64,000 nt of DNA from Guadua angustifolia (GCA_036346375.1 CM070520.1:51168198-51232197); one strand, 5' to 3'; shown: positions 44,430 through 57,050, counted from the stretch's first letter. Numbers and translations: made by a program. Notes: generated by a model from the letters alone, not told the origin.

Positions 44430-45180
44430 CTCGCGACTCTCACCTCGAGGCGAGGAGGAGGTCCATTCCTCCGACTCTTTGAAATCGCCATCCGTGCTCC
44501 CCGTGTGATCTCGGGCGAGTCGAGTGGACAACAGGATTCCCCCTGACGTCGGATGCGGCGTTCCCAGAAGCTGCGCCCGTGGCGTGGCGAAAAGGTTCGC
44601 CCGCCTCCATCGAAAAAATACGAGGGCACCACCAATCGAAAGAGTTCTGCGCAGATCTACACCAGTGTAGTGCGTCACATTGGCGAGTCTGGAAAAACCA
44701 TAGCCAACTACTTCCCAGCGGCCTTGACGAGTCGCCCGGTCTTGGTGTTGAACCTCCGCGAGGATCGATGCGCTTATGGGAGGTTATGCGGCTTCTCTTC
44801 GCCAACTTCAAGGCTCCTTCGCCTGATCGGGCATGGAGGTCGATCTCCATGCCCTCGGCGAGAAGAATCGTTGCGTGACTTCATTCGGTGATTACGCCCA
44901 CGTCGCAACCACGATTCCCGAATTTTGGAGCAGCCGGTCATCATCGCCTTCGAAGAGGCGTTCGCGGCGCAAGATCACGGAAAAAGATGGCAACCGCGCA
45001 TCGCCACCACCTCCGAGCTCTTCTCCTGGCGCACTAAGTCGTGCAGACTCTGAGCTTTCGGGGCGGCTTCGGCGTCGCCGCGAGGCGGAGGATGAAGCCA
45101 GGACCTCAAGGCCCTGGCCTACAAGAAGACCCGGCCAGGGCGGTGAGACTAAGCGGATCCTAGCCGCCGGCGTGAAGCGC
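44430..45180 (+). pseudogene. gypsy gag remnant
   Basis: Fragments in shifting frames match a plant retrotransposon gag domain. They are VRHIGESGKTIANYFPAAL and LVLNLREDRCAYGRLCG near 44670-44790, RLLFANFKAP near 44810, and MEVDLHAL then ESLRDFIR near 44833-44890. Frameshifts occur every few dozen residues. Gag forms the particle in which reverse transcription happens. Confidence 0.65.
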
Positions 45181-45379
45181 TTCGGCGTGGAAATCTTTGA
45201 CCGCCGCCGCCGGCGATGACCGCCGAAGCCGCGACGGCGCCACGGTCGGAGCGACTACTGCTGACGAGAAGGAGGCGAGCCCTTCTTCCCAATTCCTAAG
45301 ACCAACACTCATGGCACGGGCGATTGCTGGGTTGTGGCGGGATGGTCGGCGGCGGCTCAGAACAACGCCCTCATAGCGG

Positions 45380-47180
45380 CGACCAAGATGAAGACCTCGC
45401 CTCGCTGGCCTTCCAGCAGGCGGATCGCACCGTGGCGTACATTCACGGTGGCTCGTCCACCTACACCTCCAATGCTTCCTATAAGCGGTTGAGGAGGGAG
45501 GTGCGTGCCCGCGGCGTCGAGTTCGAGGGCATGTCGAATCTTGAAGTGGGGGCCGATCACTTCGGTCGAGCCGACCACCACTGAGCACCGCGGCATAGGT
45601 CACCTTCCGTCGTGGCTTCCTGATCCGGAGCGTGAATCTCGGCAGGTCTTGATGGGCGGAGGAGCTCTATTAACCTCCGTCCTTTGAAGCATTCCGGGCG
45701 CTCAGTGCGAACCGGGAGTTCTGGCGCTCAGTCGCGAACCGGAGTTCACGCCCGACCTTGCTCCTCTACTGGCGTAGCCACAGGGGTGGCATGGTCCCCC
45801 GGGCAGTCGTCTCCCGTCACCTTGGGAAGAAAGCAACTCGTGACGTCACGAGTCGATTTCAATCGCCACCGACCTCCGTCTAATGCCATACTTAGTGATG
45901 GCGTTGGCCAAGTTTATGGCGGCAACCCACTATTGATACATAGTGGTGAAGATGCGAGACACAGTGGCCCCATAGCTGTCGGGTGGGACGAGAATAGACT
46001 TTGCGCCGCCGCAAGGCGCGCCTTTGGATCTGGCCGCGCCTGGCGTGAATCGGTGATCAGCCTTCGAAACCCTCGGTAGCAGACCCGCGCCTCGCCGGCT
46101 CGGCCGGTGAGGTGAAGTGGTCTCCACGAGTGAAGCGAGCAAATCTGTCTTCATTGGCGGCCTTAAGCGCCAAATAGGAAGGCAGCGCATCATCACCTTC
46201 CTCCGGTCTAATTCAACGCGTGTTCACATGCAACCGTCCGAATATATTGGGGTCTCTAGGGAGGTGATCGAGCACCGGTAACAACGCTCCTCGAGTCTTG
46301 GGTCCTCCAAAAGGTCGGCGTCGAACACCCGGCGACAAGAGCGCCATTCGGGAGGAGGTAGAAAGGCTGCTGCGCCGAGGGATCATCTGGGAGGTCTCTC
46401 ATCTGAGTGGCTTGCCAACCTGTGCTCGTCAAGAAGTCCAACGGAGATTCTTGAATGTGCGTTGATTTCACAGAGCCTCAACAAGGCTGCCGAAAGACCC
46501 TTACCCCTTCTGGTCGTCGATCTCATCGTCGACTCCACGGCGGGATGTGTTCTTGTGCTTCGAATCGTACTCTGGGTACCATCAGTTAGCATGGCGGCAA
46601 AAACGAACAAAAGCGCTTTTATAACACCCATGGCGTTTATTGTTATGTCGATGACTTTTGGGTTAAAAATCTTGGTTCTACTTACCAACGTGCCATGCAT
46701 ATCACTTTTCAGATCCATATAGATAGGGCGCAATCTTGAGGTGTCGTCGGCGACACGGTAAATAAAAGTGAAAAAAGAGCAAAGAACCGATCGAAGAACT
46801 AGAGGAAACCTTTGCCAACCTCCGGAAGAATTGCTTGAAGCTCAACCAGAAGTGCGTGTTAAGCGTGCCCTCGGGAAAAGCGCTAGGGTTCCTCGTGTCG
46901 AGCGGGGCATCAAGGTCAATCGACAAGATAGCGACCATCGAACACATGAAGCGCCCGATTCGACTCAAGCAGTGCGATGCCTAGCTAGTCGCTTTGGCCT
47001 CCCTCGGGCGATTATTGCCCGGCCGAGAGAAGCCCCTTTTCAAACTCTTGAAGACAAACCACTTGAGTGGACCAAGGAGGCTCAACAAGCATTTGAAGAT
47101 TTGAAGCGATACCTCTCCTCCCTTGATCTTGGTTGCCCCTTAGTCCGTGAACCATTGCTCACGTACATCATTGCTACCCG
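45380..47180 (+). pseudogene. gypsy protease and reverse transcriptase remnants
   Basis: The linker YIHGGSSTYTSNASYKRLRR (from 45440) and a DGRRSSINL-like sequence near 45655 correspond to the protease region, with its active-site DGGSS damaged. Reverse transcriptase blocks follow: EYIGVSREVIEH near 46235; EEVERLLRRGII near 46355; PVLVKKSNG near 46425; SLNKAAERPLPLL and IVDSTAGC near 46475-46550; and CYVDDFWVKNL near 46645, which is the catalytic YVDD box. Near 47060 the sequence EWTKEAQQAFEDLKRYLSSL marks the connection to RNase H. Many stops and frameshifts break the frame. Confidence 0.7.
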
Positions 47181-47399
47181 GCGATGGTGGCGCATATCTT
47201 GGTGGCGGAAAGGAAGGCATCCAAGCGGGTCTACTCGTTAGCAAGGTGTTACATGAAGCGGAACCGAGATACCCGTAAGCGTAGAAGATCTTGTCTGCCG
47301 TCTGATGGCGTCTGGGAAGTCTGTGACACTACTTTCAAGGGCGGGGAGATCACGGTGGTCACTGCCTACCCTCTCGAGAGATCCTTCTGGCAAGGGAAG

Positions 47400-47950
47400 C
47401 GAAAGTCGCGTGCCAGAGTGGTTGGTGGGTGAAATTCGTCTTAAGTTTGTACCGCACCGCCATCAAGAGCAGTTGATGGAGTTCGTTGCCAAGTGGACTC
47501 CCACCGCTCCTGAAGCTGAAGAAGCACCCGTGCCTTCCCCCTGGACCTTGTTTTTTGACGGTTCCTTCAGGCTCGAAGGCGTGGGGGCTAGGGTGGTCCT
47601 GGTCTCTCCGACCGGTGACATCCTCCAGTACGTGGTCGCCCTCGACTTCAAGGCCACCAATAACATTGCTAAATACGAGGGCCTGCTGGCAGGACTGCGC
47701 GTCGCCTCGGCGTTAGGCGTCCGATGCCTCCAAGTTAAAGGTGACTTCCTGCTAGTCATCAATCAAGTGCGGAAGAAAGTTCAATGCTCTGATCCTACCA
47801 TGGCCGCCTACTTGGTGGAGGTCAGGAAGATAGAGCGCCACTTCGAAGGACTGGGATATATCCATATCCCTCGACGCGACAACCATCTGGCGGACAAGCT
47901 CTTGCAGCTCGCGTCCTGGAGAACCTCTGTTCCGGTCGGGGTCTTCGAAG
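47400..47950 (+). pseudogene. gypsy RNase H domain remnant
   Basis: This is the best preserved part, with one open frame of more than 150 residues. Landmarks are the first catalytic Asp in LFFDGSFRLEGVGA (near 47550-47590), the Glu in NNIAKYEGLLAGL, GDFLLVINQV with the next catalytic Asp, and RRDNHLADKL with the last one. RNase H degrades the RNA strand after reverse transcription. It is joined without a stop to RT-side sequence upstream but not to an intact integrase. Confidence 0.8.
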
Positions 47951-48369
47951 AAAATCATCACGAATCCATCGCCGCCCTTGGTTCGGCCGGGAGCGATGGT
48001 GCGGCCGTCCGACCTCCGGTCTGGCGAGATGGCGGTGCACCTATCGCGACCTCCGATTCGAGGAGGTAGGCGGCGCACCGCCTCGGCCCCAGATCCGGGA
48101 GGAAGGCGGCGGCCGCCCGTGCGCTCTGAGGAAAAGCCTTGCCAGCGAGTGCAGGCGATCAACGTGTGATCGCCGCTCTTCTCGGGAAGGTCAATGGATG
48201 GATCCCATCCTAGCCTTTTAGGAGACGAGAGATCCCGACGATGATGCCTCGGTGAGAAGATAGCACGCAAGGCCAAGTTCTATACTCGGTGGGTGGGGAC
48301 CTATCTGCGCCGAGAGTAAGCGAATTCTCTTGAAGTGCATCACTTTCGGGAAGAGGGCGTCTGCTCTCT

Positions 48370-49393
48370 GATATCCATGGAGGCATGTCACGGGAGCCAT
48401 ATGTCGTGGGGCGGCTTATCGGCAAAATATTCCGCCAAGGATTTTATTGGCCTCTTGCCCTCGGGATGCTTGCGGTGGTGAGAAATCTGAAATACCAATT
48501 CTTCGCCAGAAAATCACCAAACCGGCCAAGCTACGCAAACCATCCCGCTCTCTGGCCGTTCGCGATGCAGAAATTTGGATATCTGGACCGTTCCGCCCAA
48601 CCACGAGGCTTCACCCACCTATTAAATCGCCATCGACAAATTCACCAAGTGGGTCGGTGATAATACTTGCCATCACGACTTCCGCCGCTATCAAGTTCAT
48701 CACGGGATCTTCACAGCTTTGGAGTGCATGATCGCATAAATCACATCGCAAACGCACACACTCGATTCACGGCACGCTGCCTTCACGAATTCTGCGAAGA
48801 GATGGGCACCAAGGTATACTTTGCCGGTGGCCCATCCCAAAAGCAATAGCCAAAATGGGCGTGCTTACGTTGGTATTGAGGGCTTGAAGACGAAACATCG
48901 ATCGGCTCCATAAGCGGGGGTGTAGTGGGCGGAAGAGCTCTATGGTCTGTCTTGTGGTCGCTCGAACCACACCTAGTCGGGCAACTAAGCGAAACGCCCT
49001 TCTTCACGGTCTCTGGCGCCAAAACATCGCCGTCTGGTGTCATTGGTTGCAGCGTGTCTCGGCGTTCGGCGAAGAAGGACAAAGAAGACTACAGCGGTGA
49101 AGATGTCAACCTTCTAGAAGGCTGCTTGTTGGACGACATTACCGCCGCCGGTGCAACAAAGTCTCAGGCGGTACCACGCCACCTGGGTCTGCGAGAGAAC
49201 ACTAGCGGTTGGTGATCTGGTCTTGCGCAAAATCCAGACGCATGCCAGGCTGCATAAACTGTCTCCTTGGTGGGAGGGCTCCTTTAAGGTGGTCTCAGTA
49301 TCTCGACCCGGGGCGGTCCGGTTGGCCACTGAGGATGATCAAGAGCTGGCCAACTCCTTCAACGTGGAGTTGTTGCGAAAGTTTTACCCCTAA
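48370..49393 (+). pseudogene. gypsy integrase remnant
   Basis: Recognisable pieces, in several frames, are GFYWPLALGMLAVVRNL near 48440 (zinc-binding region), ARCLHEFCEEMGTKVYFAG near 48770-48830, and LVLRKIQTHARLHKLSPWWEG near 49215-49280. They are followed by VSRPGAVRLATEDDQELANS and a final ELLRKFYP with TAA at 49391-49393. The C-terminal end parallels the first gypsy element (HKLSPPWEGPF, LRRFYP). It is inactive. Confidence 0.75.
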
Positions 49394-50763
49394 AAGTTGT
49401 AAGTCCCCAGTGGTTCGCTTTGATCGGTTGTGTGGGTGAGTTTTCCCCCCGGCTGATCGGCGGCTGCTGGCGGTTAGCAAAGTTGTTTGCCTTAAAGGCT
49501 TCTGCTTTATTCTCCTTGCTTGTCCCCTAATGGGAAAGATTGCGTAGGGATGTCATGTGCTATGGCGGTTTGGTCGCTCTTTGTTGATCTGCGGTAACAC
49601 GGCATTGTAGAAACAGGGCGGGCAACCCGAGGGCGTGGAGTGTGTACGGTGAAAAGCCATGCGGCTCGCACACCTCGGGTTGGCTCATGAATCACGGCCC
49701 AGTCTATCACATAAGCACCACAAGCCCAATACCACTCTCGGGAACTGCTCCCATGCCTGCGATCTTTGCGGGCTGATTTGAATCACAAGAGCCTAAGTTC
49801 AAAGAAAATGACCATGACATACCCGTAGCGAGGACTTACGCGGTCTTTAATATGTTTTCTGCATGCTGCGTAGCATGCTTACTTGTGCTTTGGTAGCCAT
49901 GCGCCAAATCGCCCAGATGAAGTGCTGGGCGCTGTAGCTCAAGCATCCGAAGTAACCCCGTGGCGGCCAAGGCGGCGGGTTGGCGATCATGCCACGCCAT
50001 GGGGTGAGAGCCTCGTGGCCCCCGGCAAGTGGGAGGCGATCATGCCACCTGCTGCGCTGGCGAAAGCCCATGGTCGGCGTGGCGGTGTGGGCGAAAGCAT
50101 ACCGCTTCGTTGAGTCTTGGCTTCCATGACTAGCTTGGAGGCTAGTCGCCTGGCGACCTATGGTAAAGATCGTTGCTTTCATATACTGATCTGAGCTTAT
50201 TTTAGCATTTGCACCCGTTGGGTTGAATTATGCGTGTGCATCATTAGCCCGAATAACTGATGGCTCCTCGTTGATAAAAGGAAATGCCCATTTCGCACAC
50301 CTCGGGTTGGCTCTGCGAAGCAGTTGGTTATCACCAAGTGAGCACCGCTGGCAGATATCCGCTCTGGGAGCTTGCTTCCTTGTTGTGCAACAACTGCGGT
50401 CGGGTTCGAGGAGATCACGAGGATATAAGTTCCAAAAGGCGGTCGGTGACACCCTTCTGCGAAACTTAAGACTTTGCTTGTCTACATCCGCATGTTCTGC
50501 GTAATCTTTGTTCGTATTATTGCAATCACTCGAAAAAGGCCTAAGTTCGACCTAACCTGAGTGTCTAGGTTCGCATCATGACAAGGCTGGGGGCTGATCG
50601 CCCGAAGATCGAGTTGAGCAACCACAACTAAAGAGCGAACAGAAGAACATGCCCAGGTGAAACAAAAAAATGCCAACTTCATTACAATGGCTAATATTGT
50701 TCTAGCATACAAAAAACAGGAACAAGACGAAATGAAGAAAACAAAAGGAAGTGGCCCGGGCCA
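49394..50763. other. gypsy post-pol spacer
   Basis: Non-coding interior sequence follows the pol stop. The motif CACACCTCGGGTTGGCTC occurs near 49670 and again near 50299. No gene was recognised. Confidence 0.5.
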
Positions 50764-52739
50764 TCAGTCGCCGTTGATGACTTGGATGCCCCCATCATCC
50801 TCTTCGACCTCGGCTCTCTGCCCGGCGCGCCAGGTCAGGCCTCCGCCGCCATCATCTCGACAGCGTGCTCACGGCCAGTGTGCACCTGCGCCTGAGCCTC
50901 GTCTCCCTTGATGCCATATGCGACGGTCATTGGGTTGAAGGCGGCATCGCGGCTGGGCGTAGCGCACGCCTTGACTAAAGGTTGTGGTAGCCTGGCGACA
51001 TCTTGCCCCTTCTGGGCGGCACGTGACCATATGGCGGTGGCGGTGGAAGCACCTCGGCGACGGGTGATCACGATGGGCGTCTTGCATCACCGTGGGCTCA
51101 AGCGGCTCGCGAAGGTCCACTGCGTAGCCTCGAACCCTCGCCATGCGCGGTATGATGGCCGAGCATGGTCACAATGTTGTGCGGCGCGTGTTTGCCTCCT
51201 CTCTGCGCCTCCATCCGCCTTGCCTCGGCCTCTTGCGCTGGGCGAAATAAGTCGCCCGATAGCCCTCTCTTGGGCAGTGCGCCTCTTTCCTCTCTAGCTC
51301 CCAGCGCCGCTTGATTGTTGTGTCATGTGGGCTTATTTGGGTGGCTGCCGTGAGAGAGTGCTGGCATGTACATGCGCTTCGCCAAGTTCGGCGGCAGCAT
51401 TGCGAGCGATGGCGGTGGCTGCCCGAAGCGATCGGCGAGGAAGCGAAATCTTGCCCGATGGCGTCGATCGTGCTTTGGAGCCGCAGCCGCCTAACGAAGT
51501 GCAGCTGCGTCTGTTGCGCTGCCATGATGTCTCTATGATTAGGCGTCTTGGCGAGCCACCCTCGGTGACTTGAAGGCTGAAGAGGTGGTACCATGTAAAT
51601 CGCTTAGGCGGGCACCGGCAATGAATGGACTGCGGCCTTGCGTTGAGAGTTGGCGCGCTGGGAGTTAGTCTTAGATGGAGCAACCTTTGCGGGAATCGGT
51701 CGGCGTCGGTCGTGGCCCGTAGAAGGAGGCAACAAGGCGTCCGTCGGATGAAGATATCGCCCGCTTGGCGCTTGGCGAAGTGGCGAGCGGCGGCGGCAGT
51801 TGGTCCCGGTCACGAACCTATTGGAATTCTGCGCCCGGCGTCTAAGCGATCGGCCGTTTGCACGTGCTGGTAAATGCGCCGGTCAGTCCCTAATCACTAG
51901 GGGCCTGCAGGCGACACTCTGGCGGGACGATGGAGTCCATCGCCGGGAAAGATTGGACGATCCGGCGCTCTGCGAACTCCAAATCGTGAAGCGTGGGACC
52001 TCCACTGAAATTCCAAGCCACTCGGCCTTTGGTGGGATCGGCCGGATAGCCATCTAGAGAGGCGGGACCATCCGGTTCCCCTTTTCTAACACCAAAGAAA
52101 GCGATGGTATTAGGCGATGGTGACCCACGAAGAAGAATATGCATTCAAAGAAGAACACGGGACTTCTTGCCGAATGCGTGCATGTCCGCGTCGTCGTCCC
52201 AATGTATCGCCATGCGGCGCGGGCACGCGACAGGCGATCCTTTGAGCCACGAAGTCCTGGACTACGGCGCCAATCAAGCGGTGCCCATTGCCGATCGTCA
52301 CGGGCCGTCATTGCCGAAACTCGCGTCTCCTCGACAGACGAGCTCCGGCTCGCGAGCTTCCACCCGCGTAGGAGCACCCCAAGGAGTCGACCATTTGTCG
52401 TCGCCGACATAGAGCGATCGCTCACTTGAGTTCTTCGGTTGGATCGTGGTGGAAGGGAATGTAGCGAGGCCGAACCCATCGCTGGCGAGTGGCGACTCCT
52501 CCGACCCTCATTGTCGGGAGAGCTGCGGTGAAGAAATAGCGAAAGAGGGAAGATTGGGCATTACCCCACGAACATCTCGCAGAGAGCTGGCGAGGTGGAG
52601 AGAAGACGATGGAGTTGGGGGAGAGATGAAGATGATGGATCTCGTAGAAGTAGAGGACGGTGAGGAAGAATTCGGAGAATGGTGGCACCAAGCCCGCCAT
52701 AAGCCCCCAGGCGAAGACGATGATCTCCCTTGACTTCAT
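50764..52739 (-). pseudogene. antisense ORF of the gypsy element, PF04195-like
   Basis: The minus-strand frame starts MKSREIIVFAWGLMAGL at 52739 and continues FSEFFLTVLYFYEIHHLHLS, then SLFRYFFTAAL. This resembles the grass family annotated as putative gypsy-type transposon domain (PF04195), with its FYxIxxHHLxPNSI and LFRYFF blocks. Several frameshifts follow. The C-terminal end reads RAEVEEDDGGIQVINGD with a stop at 50764-50766, an acidic tail like that of the antisense frame at 3947. It runs opposite to pol, between pol and the 3' LTR. Its function is unknown. The family assignment is from memory of the motif and should be searched. Confidence 0.6.
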
Positions 52740-53131
52740 GACCTAGCGAGGGTCCCTAGCGAAGGTGCGAGAGCCTCGGGTGCCATCTTAGCGGCGAAAT
52801 CCACCTGCTACTGGCGGCGGTGGAAGAGAAGAAGGCTGCGCCATCGAAGCGGAAGCAAAGTTCTTCAGCGAGGAAGATGAAAAAGCAAAAGAGCAAAGTG
52901 CGAGAAGATCAAAAGCGTAAAGCTGGCGAGTGGGGGGTGCGTATATATATAGACCCCCCACGAAGACGGTTCGCGAACCAACAAAAGGCCGCAAAGTTTC
53001 AAGTCCCAAGTAAAATCGGCGAAAGTGGGGAGGACCGAGACGGTTGCATGCTTAGAAGTGGTGGGCCCATCCGGGAATGCGCTAGCATTAGATGAGGTCC
53101 GAAAAGCAACTGACGCGCATTCTAGGACGGC

Positions 53132-53143
53132 CCCGGGGGCTAC
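53132..53143 (+). promoter_or_regulatory. polypurine tract of the gypsy element
   Basis: CCCGGGGGCTAC immediately precedes the 3' LTR. The other two gypsy elements have CGGGGGCTAC and CGGGGGCTAGC in the same place. Confidence 0.7.
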
Positions 53144-54468
53144 TGTCGGTGTACTTTACACTGAAGTACCCTCTCCGCCGTAGAAGTAATAGGCCAAAAA
53201 AGTGGCCTAGCCCGATATGGCGACCTAGCGGCGGTGGCGGTCACGTCCTTCGGCGGCGAGCGCGTGGCCCCTGCGCGGCGGTGGGCAATTACGCCTTTCA
53301 TTGGCGGCGGCTCAAGCGGGTGCCTGGCGTCGTGAATGGCGATCACGCATGCACTTGCTGACGTGAAACCGCGTGGCCTGCTGGCGGCAGTGGCGATACA
53401 TACCTTTCATTTGAGCGGCAACGCGTGGTGCCTGGCCCGGCGGTGGGCGATCACGCCATACTGCCTTGACGTGGAAACCGTGGCCTACTGAGTGGCGGTG
53501 GCGACGCATACGGCTGTGGCGGCGGCAGCGTGGTGCCTGGCGGCGGTGGCGATCGCCCGCTGCCGGGCGAGCCACGTGGCTTAATAGCGGCGGTGGCGAT
53601 GCGCCACTCACCGCAGGCGGCGGCGTGTGGTGCCCTAGTGGTAGGTGGCGATCACGCCTGCCCGTGGCGAAACAGCGTGGCCTAGCGGCAGTGGCGATCG
53701 CCTTGCTCGCGGCAGCGGCAGCGTGGTGCCACTGCGGCGGTGGCGATACATACTGCCGGCGTCGGCTTATGGCGGCGCAGCAAGTGGTAGTCTGGGCTAC
53801 CCCAATCGACCCGCGAGGCAACCAAAGGAATGAGAGGCTTAGGCCTCGAAGTCTCCCTCACAGCACCTGTGTCGGGGTTATTAGTGTGAAGGATTCTACT
53901 ATCGACACGACGACGACTCATCCTCGGCGCCTCTTACCAAACCCATCTCGGGGCGTCATATCCCGTGAGGCGACCGCGAAGCCACTCACCGACATTAAAT
54001 GAGGTTTGAAGGACAAGGCCACGGAGGTGGGTGTAATAAATAAGTCGTGGGTCGACGTGGAGGTTAGAATGATGGGTGTAATTAATGAGTTGTAGATAAG
54101 TATGGCGTCACCTTCTCCCCTGTCCTGGCCAACCCATCTATATAAGGGCGCCTCGATGCATGGGGAAGGGGGCCGAAGGATCGAGAGGTTGAAAGAAGAA
54201 GAGAGAACTCACCAAGCTCAAAAACCATTGTAACCTCCCCCACATTTCCTCAACAAAGAACCAGCAGGACGTAGGGCTATTACCCGAGCTGGGGTCCTGA
54301 ACTTGGGTACATCACCGTGTCCATTAGTCTGTTGATTCCCGAAATTCATCGTAGAGAGACATTAGGGTTTCCAGCCACGAAGATGCCCTCTACCGAACCA
54401 TACCTTCCGTCTAGGGAGTAGTCAACCATATTCGTTGATGGGGTCCTGTCAGGTGGAATACACCGACA
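53144..54468 (+). repeat. 3' LTR of the full-length gypsy element
   Basis: The LTR starts TGTCGGTGTACTTTACAC and ends GGTGGAATACACCGACA, 1325 bases, with a TATA motif (CTATATAAGGGC) near 54138. Its last ~650 bases match the 5' LTR closely (for example AACCATTGTAACCTCCCC). The GC-rich first part is about 200 bases longer and strongly diverged. Confidence 0.75.
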
Positions 54469-54473
54469 ACATT

Positions 54474-55637
54474 AAAAAAAGACCAATCAATATATAAAAC
54501 ACCTCAGAGAAATTTCAACAATTCTTGAATTCATTTAGTGCTTCTGGAAAATAAAAAATAATAATTAATGAAAAAGAATAGAGACACTGTTAAATTTTTA
54601 TAAAAATTTAAAAGCTTGATCATGCTCTTAAATTTTAATGGTACCATAAAGATTCTGAAGGATCATGTATTAAAATTTTTAGAAATACTAGCCTTCATTT
54701 AGTGCCCTAGAAAACCAAAACTGAAGAGCATATACAAAGATAGTAGCACTGTCATAATTTTTTTTTAAAAAATATACAAGTTTGATTACCATCTAAAAAT
54801 TTTACAAAATCATTACCATTGTCTTTGAACCTCACGCAAATTTTTTTAAAAATATTAGACTTTATTTAGTAACCCCTAGAAAATAAAAAACAGAATAGTA
54901 TATATAAAGATAGTAGCACTATCAGAATTTTAAAAATACATAGATATGATAATAATAAGAAATTTTTTAAAATCATTAACAATTCCTCAGGACCTCAAAA
55001 AAATTTGAAAATTTTGAACATATTTTCATACACTTTTCCAAATTTTCTAAATTTTTTAAATTTGCATTTGAATTCCACCGATTTACTTAGCGGTTTCAGA
55101 GATCGAATCAACTCAATGTGCTCGATTTTCGTGATTTTTGAGCGATTTTTGTCGGTTTTGTGAATCATGGTCGCTAGGGGTCGATGTGTCAACAAAACAA
55201 ATATGAATTAAATATTGGTCCTTTTATATTTGTATTCTTATTTAAAAAAAAATAAAATGAATATGGATTAGAATGCTTTCGGATATGAATCAAATGTTGT
55301 AACGAATACATACTTAATTTGGTCGGATGTGAAAATCCTTGTAACTTATATAATGGAAAGATATTTATAAGATGTTCTCCTCATACATGTCACAGTTAAT
55401 CATTGTAATTTTACTTATTATTATCACGTTACTAAAGTTGGCAAAGTTAAACCCGACATTGATTTGAGCGGCGGTAAATTTCGGCTCAAAAAAAAAAAAT
55501 TTACGTTTAGTCCTTTTATAAATTACGAATAGGTCCTTTGCGATTTTTTGTGAGAGGAAGATATTTGCTCGAAAATCGCGTTCGGGTCCCCTCGTGCGCC
55601 GTTTTACTGGAAAGAACCTCCGTTAAATTCAGATCGT
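54474..55637. other. AT-rich DNA without a gene
   Basis: There are loosely repeated motifs such as TTCATTTAGTGC and AGATAGTAGCACTxTCA, spaced roughly 170 bases apart up to 55000. The rest is unrecognised. Confidence 0.4.
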
Positions 55638-57050
55638 GAACAATCCTTTTCTAATTTTTCAGGATAGCGAGACGAGTCCAAAACGTAACATTGTGTCCTT
55701 ACTCCTTACATCTAGGTCCTTTTTCCATTTTTCCCGGAAAAAATGTTTTCGTCACTAGAAATATGTGTGCAACTCTATCTCAAGACTTTTTTCCCACCTC
55801 GATTTCCTGTCTCGATCTCTAATATTTTTTAAATCATGTATTATTACTCGGTGAACGCGTAGAGTGTTAGACTCGGCAAAAGAAGGTTATCATCTCTAAT
55901 AGTTTTTCACCCTTTTTCTTCTAGACTTTTTCTCCACCGCGGTTCTCCAGCTTGGTCTCCAATATTTTCCAAATAATTCATCGAAATAGATATTTTTATA
56001 ACTCTATCTCTCTATTTTTCCCCGTTTCGCGCATTATTTCAACAATTTAGGAAATAAGACACCGTGAAAAAAGAAAAATTTTCTCTGAAAAAACAACGTC
56101 TTGTGCATGTTCTGCCGCTAAAAATTTGTGTTCTTTTCAATTCGTTTACGCTCATTATTTCGAACGATTTAGGAAATAAAAAGCATTGTTAGAAAAAATT
56201 TACATGCAAAACAAATCATGAACAAGCCCTTTTCTAATTTTTCGGGATGGCAGATGGTCCAAAAATGTAACATTCATGTCCTTGCTCCTTCGTCTAGGTC
56301 CTTTCTCCGTTTTCCGAGGAAAAAATGTTTTTCGTCACTAGAAATATCAATGCGGCTCTATCTCTTGACTTTTTTTCTGACTCGATTTCTCATCTCGATC
56401 TCTAATATTTTTAAAACATGTATTATTACTCGGTGGCGCATAGAGTGTTAGACTCGATAAAAGAAGGTTGTCATCTCTAATAATTTTTCACCTTTTTTCC
56501 TCTAGACTTTTTCCCTCATGCGGTTCTCTGCTTTCGGTCTCGATATTTTCAAATAATTAAATGCGAAAGAGATATTTCTCTATTTCTATCTCTCTATTTT
56601 TTGTAGTTTAGCTCATCAATCTCTAATAATTTTTAAAACATGTATTATTACTCGGTGGCCGTAGAGTGTTAGGCTTCGGCAAAAAGAAAGTTGTCATCTC
56701 TAATAATTTTCACCCTTTTTTCCTCTAGATTTTTTCCCTTGCGGTTCTTACTCGGTCTCGATATTTTCCAAATAATTCATCGAAATAGATATTTTACAAC
56801 TCTATCTCTCTGTTTTTTCTCAGTTTAGCTCATTATTTGACGATTTAGAAAATAAAATGACTGTAGAAAAAAAAAAAATTTCTCTGAAAAAAGCGATCTT
56901 GTGATTATTGTACTTGTGAAAAATTTTAATGTTCTTTCGGTAGTTTAGTTTTGTTATTTCGACAATTCAAAAAATAAAAAAAGGCAGGAAAGAATAAAAA
57001 ATTTTCTCTGGCAAAAAAACGTCGTCTTGTGGCGTGTTACGCATAAAAAT
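55638..57050. repeat. long tandem repeat, period about 578 with partial units
   Basis: A block starting near GAACAATCCTTTTCTAATTT (55638) returns at 56218 as GAACAAGCCCTTTTCTAATT. It contains GTCCTTxCTCCTTxxxTCTA, TCGTCACTAGAAATAT and CATGTATTATTACTCGGTG in the same order. A third, partial unit repeats the last part from about 56620. The marker ATTATTACTCGGTG is at about 55843, 56421 and 56643. Confidence 0.7.

Larger units (their letters stand above)
42569..54468 (+). mobile_element. full-length Ty3/gypsy retrotransposon, decayed
   Basis: An 11.9-kb element is bounded by the identical pentamer ACATT (42564-42568 and 54469-54473). The order is 5' LTR 42569-43696, gag-like region, protease, reverse transcriptase, RNase H, integrase ending with TAA at 49393, a 3.7-kb spacer with an antisense ORF, a polypurine tract, and a 3' LTR at 53144-54468. 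The protein order RT-RNaseH-integrase defines Ty3/gypsy. Frames are broken throughout, so the element cannot move by itself. Confidence 0.85.

Noticed and set aside
43802..45219. Long overlapping frames on both strands as genes
   Set aside because: They lie inside the gypsy element over the gag region, and GC-rich decay keeps several frames open by chance.
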